From Paramoeba atlantica (lineage: Eukaryota > Discosea): a stretch of 64,000 nucleotides of DNA. Positions within the stretch are counted from its first letter, which is position 1. Every line of letters starts with the position of its first letter. The position numbers and the translations under genes were made by a program. The DNA is taken from the NCBI GenBank assembly GCA_977017575.1, contig CDRNVI010000185.1, positions 62,001 through 126,000 on the forward strand. Direction: 5' to 3'. Under the pieces are notes generated by a model. The model was not told the origin of the DNA, did no database searches, and worked only from the letters and a program-made list of their open reading frames with translations. Positions 39,422-49,896 of the stretch are shown one piece after another.

Positions 39422-39583
39422 TTTTTTCCTGCGAGTAGCAGGTCTTCCTTTCTTTAATATTGTAGAAACTGTAGAGGTGCTTAGGTTGACAGCAATAAAA
39501 AAAGGAACTAATGGAAACCCCGCTATCGTAAACAGAATGCTTTTGTACAAACCATGTAAACAAAACGCTATGTATACAAAATA

Positions 39584-39826
39584 CTAACCTTGTTTTTGGT
39601 GGCCAGCTGGCCACTCTTGCACAACATGACCAGCTGTAACTACACTCTGCAACTGCAACACCAGTACAGTCATTGTCTCACATGGTCTCTCATGTGGGGG
39701 TCTCATTAGGAATTCAAAATTACAACACGCCATTATCCCGTCGTAGTAAATCCGCCTTTGCTTGCCTGGCATGGTGATCGCCGGAAAAAATCCGCGATTC
39801 TTTTCGCTGTCCAAGCGGTTACCCAT
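39584..39826 (-). pseudogene. Fragment of an unknown mobile ORF with the MPGKxRRxYY motif
   Basis: Reads FFPAITMPGKQRRIYYDGIM on the minus strand. The same coding block occurs at 57566-57690 (minus) and 59740-59865 (plus) as PGKPRRVYYTEIMGS and MPGKPRRVYYAEIMGS. Protein-level conservation with nucleotide divergence suggests a real but unrecognised element protein. Confidence 0.4.
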
Positions 39827-39964
39827 TCTTTTTAGTGTTGTAACGTCGCGTAAAAGTGTTGCAAGTGAAAATTGTGTTTTGGAAGATTTTTCTGAATTGA
39901 AAAAGAAACTTATTATTCCCTTGCACGATTTTGGTACACTTCCTCCGAAACATTGGATTTAGGT

Positions 39965-40978
39965 ACACTTCTTCCGAAATATCCGATTTCCCTCTTTATA
40001 ACCCTTTACTTCCAAAACTCCAGAAACGATCCGAAGTACGTACATAAGCCGCAATTGTATCATATTCTACAGTAGTGTACAAGGCCTAAGTCGTATAAGG
40101 GGGGGGTAACAGTATAACGTTTATGACATAGCTAAATGCCAATCTTAATGATGAATTGGACAAACTAAGAAGACGAGTCTTATGTGTTACACATATGACG
40201 TATCATTGAGTCCATCGGCTACCAATGGCTGATTTCAAAGAAACAACGTGTAATTTTTTGTTCCCCTTAGAACGGTAACCTTTGTAATTGTTTAATCACT
40301 TGTGCGCGCTGCCGAACAATTTACAGTGCTCGCAAAAATTAGTAAAACTTTTATCGTAAAATAAGAAAAAAGTTTTATATTTTTAAATACTATAAATAGC
40401 AATTACATAATAAAATAGAATTTAATTTCAAGTAATTATCTCCCTCTTTCTCCGATTGCTCTACATGATGATTCTTATGGAAGTCAAGAAACATGAGTTT
40501 CTAATGACTTCAATACACTATGCACCACGCTGATTCTTTTTGTTTTACGAATTAATGCTATACGAATAATTGTGTGCACTGTACTTTTTTTTTGTATTAT
40601 TATTGTACAGTGTCTTTTTTTTCGTACATTATTATAGTACAGTAGGTAAATAATTGTTTACATATTTGACACGTTTTTGTTGCTTGTTTCCATGTGGACA
40701 GATGCCGTACGCATTGAAGTACTGTAGTATATCAGAGTAGTGTACGAATAAGTACGTATAGTAACTTATTGCGGCGGTTCTATACCGTCCGAATGCACGA
40801 GCGGTGTCTTGCGAAGACGCAACTCACACTTGAGCATTTCTGCAAGACCGCTAAATGTGCTTTATTTGGCAAAGAATTTGGCTGATGTGCGCTCGTGAAG
40901 GGATCCCCCGGTGCCAACGGGGAGCACTATTGAATTGGCTTTTGTCCTGCAAACGGAATTCTTCCAGAGCTAGGAATA
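39965..40978. other. AT-rich region without a supported gene
   Basis: Low complexity, with an internal TTTTTTTTGTATTATTATTG-like near-duplication at about 40585-40640. No gene, RNA or clear element found. Confidence 0.4.
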
Positions 40979-41245
40979 TCAAGTCTGGCAGCTCACTTGC
41001 CAACGGTGAAGGGATTCTTTTACCTGAATAGCGTAGCATGTGTGCCCCTTTCGCCCACCGCGATGGAGAACGGGGAACATACATAGCGGGGAACATGTAC
41101 ATATCGGCAGCATAGCGAAGAATGTGCAAGTGGATGCGGTGTTTTCTTTTACAGCGGTGTAAAGCACGTCTGTAAAGATTGCGTCCCAATGTTGGCGGCA
41201 TCGATAGATGATTATGCACATGATTATACACATGATTATGGCCAC
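40979..41245 (-). mobile_element. Family A N-terminal fragment, minus strand
   Basis: Minus-strand reading RQHWDAIFTDVLYTAVKENT, FFAMLPI and HRGGRKGHTCYAIQVKESLH matches the block between zinc fingers and reverse transcriptase in family A (CRQLWGEIITKAAQNAVTEN ... HRGGRKNHTTYA). Stops and an internal duplication show decay. It is an internal segment, not a 3' end, so it did not arise by simple 5' truncation. Confidence 0.65.
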
Positions 41246-41325
41246 TGGCGTCGCCATCCAACGCGGCAACGCTCAGATGCTGAGAGCGGCCTCGGGGGAG
41301 CAGGACTGTGGGCGGCGTGGGTAAA
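41246..41325 (+). mobile_element. Family B C-terminal fragment, plus strand
   Basis: GVAIQRGNAQMLRAASGEQD on the + strand matches GVAIQKGNAQIVQAAVQDWY of family B. It abuts the minus-strand family A fragment, forming a head-to-head junction of two different families. Confidence 0.6.
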
Positions 41326-41898
41326 GGGGACTTTGTGGTGCCTTTCTTTTCTTAATTCTAAAGTTAATTGCATAACTCCACCTGTAATGAGGAACGATAA
41401 AATGTTTTTTGTAAGTTTAAGAACTTTTTTCTACTTGTAGGGGAGAAATTTCATTGAAAAACTATTATAGAGAAGGCTTTTGCAAGTGTTCGTGGGAATA
41501 ATGCAAACAATAGCGAGCGATGCCAAACAGTTTGGCGTTTCCCCAGAATTTCCCGGTGTTGAATCCTACGACTCTATTGCTGTGGGTGTGGGCGTGTTAG
41601 TATTGGCGGTGCATGAGCTGAGGCGGAAGAATTTCTTGGTTAAGTCGTAGTTTTTTGCCGCGAGATGAGAAAAGGAACCTTCCTTGGTCCGTCCAATATT
41701 CCTCGGAAATGGTTCACGTTGCCCCCTCTCTGCTCCTCGTATCCTCTATCACTAAACGTGGATCCTCCAGAAGTCGCGGGGGTTAAAGTGAAGCAAATAT
41801 AGCCTTTTTCGTACTTTTGACGTTTCCTTCATTTATATGGCGCAAATACAGTATACAGAATATTTGTCCTATGAAATATGCAGAATATTATCTTACTT

Positions 41899-42863
41899 AG
41901 AGGGGTGACTCTGGGTGGGAGCGCCTAGGATATCTTTCGTCAAAATTTTCTTCCTTAGTTTCTTAATATTTTTTACTTCAATCCGAAGATACAGAAATCA
42001 TGTTACTGGAATTGTTATTCTGCAGGGCTTAAGCAAGCGTTTCAGCATGTAATACACGTTAATAATACATTGTGCTTAGAGGGGTGAGTCTGGGTGGGAG
42101 CGCCTAGGATCCCGCCTAGGATTTTTTCCAACTTCTTTTTCGTGAAAAATCCGAACTTGGCGGACCCATCCTGCGCATACCAGGGGGGGGGGTCACCCCC
42201 ACGTGGGGTTGGAAAATTTGTTCACTTTTTTTTAATAATCGAGGGTACAGCGGTAGTTAAACAACCACCGCAATGCACCTAACGTTAAGACCGTCCAACC
42301 GGTGGGCTTTTTTTGGTCGAATGAGCAGAGCGTTGTAGTATCGGACTGCGTCAGGGACTCTGCTAGCTCACCCGCTAAAACTTCACTATCCCAGATTGTT
42401 GGTCCTGAACGGTCCTGGCTGGAGAAACGAAGTTTTTACGCCTCCATTCCTCCGGAGATGGAGTGGGATTCGACCACAGCTTGCACGAGTGCAGTTCCAC
42501 TTCCACCGAGGTTACAAGGTTGACACGCGAGAAAAGGTGGTGCTGACAACGTATTCCCGACAATGGACTTGCCACGCCGTCTTACAACCCCGGGACGCGG
42601 TTAACGACTCCGCGAATAGGGGTTAAACAGGAATAGAAATGGACAAATCCCTGCATCTAGCTGGAAGTCTTACTTCGGGAGGCTAGAAGTCTTACTTCGA
42701 CGCCGGTCTCCCTTTCTAACTCTTTGTCATGCTAGCCCAGCATGTTCCATCCAAGGGACATTGAGGATTCCGGACCTCTTTGCGAAAATCATTTCACCAA
42801 GTCGGATCTCCGTAGAAGTTTACTGGGAGCGCCTGGGAGCGCCCGGGCAGGAGTCGCCCCTCT
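41899..42863. mobile_element. Possible DNA transposon with AGAGGGGTGACTC ends
   Basis: AGAGGGGTGACTCTGGGTGG-type left ends occur at 41899 and again at 42078; the inverted right end ...GAGTCGCCCCTCT stops at 42863, with GGGAGCGCC motifs next to each. No transposase gene seen inside, only the retroelement tail at 42120-42290. Confidence 0.45.
42120..42290 (-). mobile_element. Twin of the RT/RNase H element 3' end (58690-59060)
   Basis: On the minus strand ALRWLFNYRCTLDY-stop matches ELRWLYNYRSTLDY-stop at 58756. The following untranslated DNA (GTGAAC..., TACGCGCAGGAGGGGTCC-like) also matches. Confidence 0.6.
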
Positions 42864-43017
42864 TGACATAACCAACTTAATGTTGAATACAGATACAATG
42901 AGTACGTAAATTGTCTAATATACGCAGCATCGTTTCGCCCCCGTTCTTCTTCAAGCTGCCGTTATATTTTTCCGCGATTGCTTGCACGCGGCCGGCTCTT
43001 CGACTCGACTTTCTAGT

Positions 43018-43091
43018 AGAAGCGTTCGAATCGGGGAGGAAGTGTGTTAGGTAGAAAGTTTCTACCAAACATCCCCGATTCGAACGCTTCT
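43018..43091. repeat. Foldback with perfect 20-bp arms
   Basis: AGAAGCGTTCGAATCGGGGA and its exact inverted copy, 34 bp apart. A second, shorter pairing (GTAGAAA/TTTCTAC) lies in the loop, so the whole can form an extended hairpin. Confidence 0.8.
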
Positions 43092-43764
43092 TTGTCGTCT
43101 AGTTCGCGCATTCGACGGTGTTTGTATGCACTCCCTCCGATGTAACCCATTGACGCCGGTGATTGACACTTTCCCATTTAAACTTTCGCCCGAGCTGATT
43201 GTTGTGTCTCGCCCCGTCTGTTCAAATTCTTGTACGGTTGCTGGAGGAGAGCTCCTCAATCCTTCGGACTAAAGTATTCGCCGTGCGGTCAGGAATGATT
43301 TCCATGAAGACTTCGGGGAGCATGTTAGTTCTCGTGGTGGATGCAATTGTCTGTGCGATTTCTGTCCCTTCACTGCGAACACGCCTCGCACCATGTTGTC
43401 CACGATGGCGCTTCCGAACCGGAAAAAGGTTTCATCGCATTGCATAAAAGAGAGACGAACGGTGCAAAACACGCCGACGTACATGAGCAGTTGTCGTAAT
43501 TGAATCAACCCACTGACGTAGAGATATCACTGGCGTAGAGATAAAACCAGCGGGTGTCTATGCTGCTTTATTTGCTTTTCGTGTGCATCTGAATTCTCAT
43601 ACAAAGAGACACGCCTTAAAAAAAACGAGCGCCCAATGTTACGATAGAGCCAATCTCTTTACAAGCGTTGCGTTGCTGGTGACAGTACTCGAGAGTCGCT
43701 TACGTTTTTCCATAAACCATTCTAAGCTTTGGTTTTTAGATTTCCAATGGAGAGTATGCAGTAG

Positions 43765-43862
43765 GTCTGTGTAAGTTCGTGTTGGTCCGTGACGAGCTGT
43801 GTAGGTACGTGTAGGTTCGTGGTAATCCGTGTAGATTCGTGTAGGTTGGTGTAGGTTTTTTT
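43765..43862. repeat. Minisatellite of GTGTAGGTTC-like units, copy 1
   Basis: About nine imperfect 10-11-bp units (GTGTAGGTTCGTG, GTGTAGATTCGTG, ...) ending in T9. A similar array ending in T8 lies at 44535-44605. Confidence 0.7.
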
Positions 43863-44534
43863 TTGACATTTTTTGAGAAGGTTTATTGGCTCGGCCGCTA
43901 GGATGATTGCATGTAGGTAAATTAGACCGAATTAAACCACTGTCCGGGTTAATATTCCTGGTAGGGATATTAAGAGGGTATAGGAATATAACAAGGTATA
44001 GGAATATTAGAAAATTAGCAGAAAAGGACCAAAACATTTTTCGCGCCGCGAAGAGGCGCGATCTTTGATCTTGTCCTCGTTTGGGTCTTGTGCGTGCTTG
44101 GAGCTTGCTATTTTTATTTAAAAAACATACAAAAAAGGGATTTTCGAGGGGTGAGTTGTGTGGATCTCCTTAATCGATCACGAGTGCCGTGCGCATCTCG
44201 AGGCACACGCGGGAGGAAGGTAAACACAGGGGGCGGTGCTTCTTCGTCATGAATCACCAATAAATTTACTAACTTAAAGAAAAATGTACTCTGTGAAAAA
44301 AGAAAACAACTTTTTTGCAGTTACTTTTTCCGGTTTAGATATGATACTCCTCGGATTCGGAACGATTGGGTCGAAAAACAGATTTTTCCAAAATCGGACA
44401 AAATACAAGACCTGGAGGGGGGGGTAAAAGAGGCTGAACACTATTATAAGTTGAAAACAACCACCGCGTTTAACGAAGAGCCTAAAAAAGAAAAATATTG
44501 AAATGAACTAAAGTAAAACTACTAGAAATCGGAA

Positions 44535-44605
44535 AAAAGTGGTTCTGTGTAAGTCTGTGTGAATTCGTGTAGATCCGTGTAGGTTTGTGTAGGTTTTTTT
44601 TGAAC
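44535..44605. repeat. Minisatellite of GTGTAGGTTC-like units, copy 2
   Basis: Six or so units of the same consensus (GTGTAGATCCGTGTAGGTTT), ending in T8. Between the two arrays (43870-44530) no gene is seen; a part of the dispersed repeat lies at 44447-44482. Confidence 0.65.
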
Positions 44606-44847
44606 CCCAACCTAGCCCATCTGCAGACTCTCCAATTATTTTGGTTCTTAGATTATATTGTTTAAAAGTCACAGTAACTTTTTCGAAGTACATAATGCCG
44701 GGCGAAACATGGTGAACGGTGGTGAATGAGAGATATAAAAATAGTAATGATCAGTGGATAACTTTTTCATGATTAAATCAAAATCAGAAGTAGCGAGACC
44801 CTTCTCAGAATAAAATTTAATTCAATAGTATCGGAGGAAAACGGCAT

Positions 44848-45699
44848 ATGGCATTATTCCTTTCCGCCCTTCCGGTTCAGTCACTGGAGGTGTCGAGTAG
44901 TTCCTCCAACGTAACACAAACGGACACGCTACTTCACGAGTTAACCCTTTTAAAAAAATTTATCTCCCAAGTCGCGACGCCCCATCTCTCGTGGAAAACA
45001 CCCGAGAGCGCGAGTGTGTGTTCCCAATGGGCAGGGGTCTCGTGTGACGCCTCCGGTTTCGTGACCCGGTTATCCTGGAGCGGGTTAAAACTCACGGGGA
45101 ACCTTTCCTGGTCGTATTTACCCTCCCGCGTTACAGAACTCTACATGTGGAAGAATGCCCTCCGAGGGTCGATTACTCTCCCACCCACCAACACGGTTTT
45201 ACGAGAAGTAAATCTGAAATTGAATGAATTTACTGGACCGCTGGATCTTACAGCGCTTCCGGAATCCTTAGAAGTGTTATCCGTACGACGAAATGCGCTA
45301 AGTGGAAATTGTGATTTGCATTTTCTACCCCCAGAAATGCGTTCACTGGCGCTTAGTCATAATCAGTTCCAGTCAGGGATTTATTTGAACCTCCTGCCCC
45401 CGGTGTTGTCGTTTTTGTATGTAGACAACAACGAGCTCGGCACCACGGTGTGTTTGACACAGTTACCCGAGAGGTTGACGAATTTACATTTGCAACAGAA
45501 TTATTTGATCGGCGTGGCTGACTTGCGGCGGCTGCCACGCTCACTTACTAGCACACATTTGGAGAATAATTGTTTCCATGCTGTAGAGTATGAAAAGACA
45601 GGAGCAAAAAAGAAACTGGACGACGCGATTGTGTTTAATCCACAGCGCTCAGGGATTATATTGCATTCTGGCAGAAGCGATAGCTGTACAGTGTGCTAA
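44848..45699 (+). CDS. LRR protein, type II, with CaaX-like end (CTVC)
   Basis: 283 residues from ATG 44848. The N-terminus MALFLSALPVQSLEV is hydrophobic and could be a signal sequence, which would conflict with cytosolic prenylation. Cap: LLKKFISQVATPHLSW then CSQWAGVSCDASG (about 56-68), with paired Cys. LRR units include LKLTGNLSWSYLPSRVTELY, NEFTGPLDLTALPESLEVLS, NALSGNCDLHFLPPEMRSLA and the type II block SGIYLNLLPPVLSFLYVDNN. The tail NPQRSGIILHSGRSDS ends in CTVC. Intact and isolated: it is the only LRR gene between 33040 and 53739. Confidence 0.8.
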   Translation: MALFLSALPVQSLEVSSSSSNVTQTDTLLHELTLLKKFISQVATPHLSWKTPESASVCSQWAGVSCDASGFVTRLSWSGLKLTGNLSWSYLPSRVTELYMWKNALRGSITLPPTNTVLREVNLKLNEFTGPLDLTALPESLEVLSVRRNALSGNCDLHFLPPEMRSLALSHNQFQSGIYLNLLPPVLSFLYVDNNELGTTVCLTQLPERLTNLHLQQNYLIGVADLRRLPRSLTSTHLENNCFHAVEYEKTGAKKKLDDAIVFNPQRSGIILHSGRSDSCTVC

Positions 45700-46551
45700 G
45701 GGAGTTGTGGTGCCGTTTGTTAGCCACTGAAACATGTAAGTAATGTTAGTGCAGGAATCTGTGACCGAAGCATTTTTTGTATGAAATGTACACGAAGTAC
45801 AGTTCTCTGTTGTGCGGGAGCTCGCAAAGAAAGATTGGTACGTGATCTCAAGAGTGTCCAGCTCAAGAAAGAAAAGTGGAACACTGCGGGATACTTCATC
45901 TCTTACGTTGAAGCAGCAAAATGAGCTTTCATTTTAAATGATGGAGAAAAAAGTTCGGGTAGGACCCAATGAAAATGTATCTAAAAAAAAAATCTAAAAA
46001 ATCTTTCCCTTTTCTTTGAGCGTGAAAATTTGCATTAGCCCAGTAAAGCACGAACGAAATTGATTCTACAACGAAAATCGAGGGTGCTGCATTCATTGAA
46101 CCCTTTTGATGGTAATTGAATTATTGACGTTTAGACTGGAAAGTTGACGTGCACTACATGAGTTAAATTCATGTACTGCACGTCAACATTCCAGTCTAAA
46201 ATGTTCGTTCGCGAGACAAAGTGATAGAAGTGCCTTTACTATTTTTCCGAAGGAAGAAGGGAAGACCAAGATTTCCCTACAGACCTTGATATGGATTATG
46301 CCACGATTCTAGAAAGAAATTCATGTAAGTTTAGCTGTGGTTTTCTTTTCGTGGGTTTCATCACTATAAGACGACATTTTGGTGTAGGGTGTCCCGCAGA
46401 GATTCGACATTATTATTATACAAGTCAATACATGTATATGTAAATATACAGTCGAGGCTTGTCCGAGTCTTAAGAACCACCTCTAAGTTTTCTACTCAGA
46501 AGATATGAGTTAGATTAATATCCCACTCAGTCCGATGCTGTTCTTCTTTGC
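45700..46551. other. Intergenic region with a foldback
   Basis: No supported gene. It holds the 46130-46200 foldback: about 32-bp arms (TTTAGACTGGAAAGTTGACG... and inverse) with two mismatches around a short loop (GTTAAAT). Confidence 0.6.
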
Positions 46552-47757
46552 TTGTACATAAACTACTTACGCGTATGCACAGTACAACCCATGAGTCATG
46601 CACGAAACTCAAATGAACCGCCGTCATGGCTGCTCCAAGCGATATGCCGCTCATCCCCTTCGGTTTACCGACATCGACATCGTATCCAAAAAGAATCTAC
46701 GCAAAACGAGGAAAAGCAACACTCTTCGAATACATTTCCTCCGCAGAGCAGTGTGAGTGTCCGCGTAGGTGTTGCCTTGTGCAAGGCATACAACCACAGT
46801 CTCCCCATAAGCCGAAAAGGTTTAAGAAAACGAAAACGAAATGCTCTCTTGTCCGGCGGCTCACGTCGTCGGTTAGGAAAAACTGCACATCGAAGGAACT
46901 CATCGCGAGGAAACGCAATGTATCGTTTGCGACGATATTTAGAAGTGAATAATTCTCGTTCCCTCGCCCCGACTACAAACTACAAGATCGATGAACGCGC
47001 AGTTGTTACCCTTGACGGAGTTGCTATCGGGAGTACTGGAGAAAGAGACATGAAGACACAAGGAACCAATCCATATTTACAAAAAAGTAGCCGAAAAGAT
47101 CTGCTGTTATCGTATCTTACGCCTTCGTGGGCCGCGCGTCAATCAAAATATACAAAAATGGCAAAACCTTTGTATCCTTCCGAGCATGTCATACATGAAC
47201 GCACAGACATGCACACAGCTTTATTCCGTTCTTTCGTACAATATTTTGCGTCAAAGCGCTATCCAGGCGAAGTTTCGGCTGGTTCGATACTTTCCCACCC
47301 AAGCATTGTGTTATCGGGTGCTCTTATTCAGTCAAAACACATTTTCCCAGGATGGGGTATTGTTTTGCAAGACACTGAGCTTCACTTACGGGTCGAATCC
47401 TGCTGGTTGGACAAAAATGTTAACACGAGAGTTACCGGTATAAACAAAAAGTTTGATTTTCATAAAAGAACTTTAGCAAAAAATCGAGCCAGACGAAATA
47501 CTCTCGACAACGAGGGCTCAAATAAAAGAATGGAACAATATCAAATTGACAAGTTGAATTTTACACCAGTAACCCTTTTAGTCCCAAGTGCTGGCTTTGC
47601 AGAACGCATAGTAAATGCCTCAGATGAAACTTTGCTCATTCGTGAGTTGAACATTCCTCTGTTTGGTACTCTTCACGCGGAGCCGCCCAGCGATTGGGAA
47701 TACGTCACATGGACGGAATATGAACCATGGAAGTATCCACTTCTGCGTCCTGCGTAA
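46552..47757 (+). CDS. Unrecognised ORF, basic N-terminus
   Basis: 401 residues if ATG 46552 is used; later ATGs exist (for example MSHARNS and MYRLRRY) and the true start is unclear. Residues about 85-120 are strongly basic (SRKGLRKRKRNALLSGGSRR), a possible nuclear-localisation or nucleic-acid-binding stretch. The C-terminal 270 residues have normal globular composition (FVQYFASKRYPGEVSAGSIL; FPGWGIVLQDTELHLRV; PSDWEYVTWTEYEPW). No domain recognised. The TAA overlaps the ATG of the next ORF (TAATG at 47755-47759). Surrounding DNA is transposon-rich, so it could be a mobile-element protein, but nothing in the sequence proves this. Confidence 0.55.
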   Translation: MYINYLRVCTVQPMSHARNSNEPPSWLLQAICRSSPSVYRHRHRIQKESTQNEEKQHSSNTFPPQSSVSVRVGVALCKAYNHSLPISRKGLRKRKRNALLSGGSRRRLGKTAHRRNSSRGNAMYRLRRYLEVNNSRSLAPTTNYKIDERAVVTLDGVAIGSTGERDMKTQGTNPYLQKSSRKDLLLSYLTPSWAARQSKYTKMAKPLYPSEHVIHERTDMHTALFRSFVQYFASKRYPGEVSAGSILSHPSIVLSGALIQSKHIFPGWGIVLQDTELHLRVESCWLDKNVNTRVTGINKKFDFHKRTLAKNRARRNTLDNEGSNKRMEQYQIDKLNFTPVTLLVPSAGFAERIVNASDETLLIRELNIPLFGTLHAEPPSDWEYVTWTEYEPWKYPLLRPA

Positions 47758-48044
47758 TGGAACAAAGTAAAGTTTTTACAGAAACGCCTTTAATCGAAAA
47801 CAATTTATTGGTTGATCGCGTACATCGACCTCTTTCTAACACACAAAATGCTATTCGAGCGTTCCGTCAACTTATTCGTGATGCCCACCATAACTTTTTC
47901 GACATTGTTACTTCAACTGTCATTCAAGCTGCAAGCGATCTTCCGTTCAATCTTGTTGCCTACTACCTCGCAAAGCACACATTAAACCAAGCTCGGGGGT
48001 TACAAGGCATCGAAGTATCGAAAAATGGACAGTGCAGGTCGTGA
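47757..48044 (+). CDS. Unrecognised small ORF overlapping the previous stop
   Basis: 95 residues from the ATG at 47757, whose A is the last base of the preceding TAA. An upstream in-frame ATG at 47727 would lengthen it within the first ORF. Contains a helical FRQLIRDAHHNFFDIVTSTV and a central Val/Ala-rich part (QAASDLPFNLVAYYLAKHTL). No family recognised. The overlap suggests either coupled reinitiation or a frameshift in a once longer gene. Confidence 0.4.
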   Translation: MEQSKVFTETPLIENNLLVDRVHRPLSNTQNAIRAFRQLIRDAHHNFFDIVTSTVIQAASDLPFNLVAYYLAKHTLNQARGLQGIEVSKNGQCRS

Positions 48045-49507
48045 AACTCTTACATGACGAACTCTTACATAATCGTATTCGTCGTTACATGTCGATTGTA
48101 TTCGTCGTTGCATGATTGTTGTCGTTGAACTCTTACATGATTGTATTCGTAATCTGGGTCGGTATACGACAGAATTTCGATTCAAAAGCGAACCGTATTT
48201 TGAGTAGAGTGTATGACGTATTTGATATGCCCCAAGAACAACACCACACAGTGGAGGGGTGATTGCGGAAGCGAGGCAACTAAAGACCTTTTTATTGGTT
48301 TTGTGATAGAAGAACGAAATTTGTAGCCAGTCTTCCAACAAACTACTAGCACTTCTAGTTACTATGGTGCTAAAAAATAAGGGAGTTAGTGCTGTCTGAA
48401 AGATGGTAGTGCTAGTTAAGACCGCGAGGAGGTCTCAACCAAACTTCCTTATGCTGAGTGTGTCAGGCTTCATTGAGACGCGTTTTACAGAGCAAGCGTA
48501 CTTACAGAGCTCTTACAGAGAAAGCATGCTTTGTGTCCGAATCGGAAAGCTCACGGTCTAACACTCTTTGACACATCATTTCCGATAGTAGAGCTTTGCC
48601 AACAGGTGTTCCAAAGTAATTCAGCTCGGGTATTGTGGCGCGTAGGAGTCTGTAGGAGTCCATCGTAGTGCGGTAGTATACTCAGTACGTGGTTGTTCCC
48701 ATGGGAGTGAAGTGGAAAGTAGCTTCTGTAATGGCTGTTCAACTTGACGTACAATATGTAGTACATTACTATTTCGGTGTGATAATACTGTCCCCTCTTT
48801 ATTTAATAGTCCGCCGATTTTGGACATTTGAACTCTTAAGTGGGGAGTCAGAATTTTCGGGACTCTCAAGTAGGCTGGTGAATATTTTTTCATGGATCTG
48901 GAAATAACGCCAGCGTTTCAACATGGCCATTCCATGTTTATTTCTCTGTATGTTTCCTAAAGTTGTTGGGCGCGCTGGGGAGGCTGGCGTCGGGGGTGGC
49001 TGGGTGAGGGGCTGGGCGGGAGGGGGTGGTAAGGGAGGCTTGGCGTCGTGGGTAGCTGGACGGGTTGGGTGGTGGTGACTCAAACGAGAACATTTACTCA
49101 TGAGTAGAAAAGACATTAGACTAATAATATACCCTGGACGGTAATAGGTGGTATTTACCACATGCGTGGTAATAGGTGTAATTACCACTTTTCTATTACC
49201 CAATTACTGTGACAGAACGTGGGGTGAAATTTACATTCAGGAAAAAACCATATGTTTACAGAAACATTTACTTTGAAGGAAACTGGACGGTGCCAACGTC
49301 TTCCCACCACTTGCACACCGAGGTATGCAACAAAGTTTCCAGTGAAAAACTCCACTCTTCCTCTGTAATGTGAAAAAGAGGTTGACTGCTTTGAACAAGA
49401 TCGTTAACAACTTCGACAGTGATAATTGGCCGTTCTTCCACGCGGATATGTCAACTTGACAATATATGTTTCGGAGAAAAACTCATTACAGTTTCTTCTT
49501 TCAGTAA
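48045..49507. other. Intergenic region without a supported gene
   Basis: A G-rich tract at 48965-49075 (GGGGTGGCTGGGTGAGGGG) and the inverted-repeat motif at 49130-49195 are the only notable features. No coding region could be supported. Confidence 0.4.
49130..49153. repeat. Left arm of a perfect 24-bp inverted repeat 11 kb apart
   Basis: Begins TACCCTGGACGGTAATAGG; the exact inverted copy is at 60121-60144. TGGTAATTACC-like palindromes follow at both places. Confidence 0.7.
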
Positions 49508-49896
49508 GATGCAGTTTCTGTACCTTGTTGGTACATTTTCCCTAGTTCATCCTTTCTTTTCCCGGAAACCGGCATACTCTTAACCTTTTATGTATGTCCG
49601 TTTCCGGCTGGCGCTAGGACCGGAAACTCATCTTTCCGTTGAAGAGGGGCCGCCGCTTCTCACCCACGTGCAGCGCCGTCAGACGCGCCGAATGCCCCCG
49701 CTGGATGGACGCCGGGGAGAGCCTCTCAACGACGCAGCGTAGCCGAAAGGCTTCTTGCAGCCTCTCAACGACGCCCCCCGCAGTGGAAGTCCAGTGCCCC
49801 CTTCACCCCCCATGCGCTGCAGAACCTCCCTTGAGGACCACGCGGCGTGGCCATAGGCCGAATCCCTGCGTACGACCGGCGTTGAATGCGCTGTAG
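49508..49896 (+). mobile_element. SL-RNA-derived repeat, copy 2
   Basis: A damaged leader (AGATGCAGTTTCTGTACC, TTGTTG) with GTACATTTTCCCTAG after it, the hairpin CCGGAAACCGGCATAC / GTATGTCCGTTTCCGG (two mismatches, about 49562-49608), then a 290-bp body with a duplicated GCCTCTCAACGACGC and CCTCCCTTGAGGACCAC. Its body is about 95% like copy 3. It ends directly before the hAT transposase frame and appears to cut that gene's 5' end. Reading frames inside are not believed to be genes. Confidence 0.7.

Noticed and set aside
39405-39427. Rho-independent bacterial terminator indicating bacterial DNA
   Set aside because: All surrounding features are eukaryotic mobile elements; hairpin plus T-run arises easily in foldbacks.
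49639-49896. 85-residue frame, nearly repeated at 56136-56393
   Set aside because: Both lie within the SL-derived repeat; conservation is explained by the repeat itself, and there is no sign of codon-level constraint.
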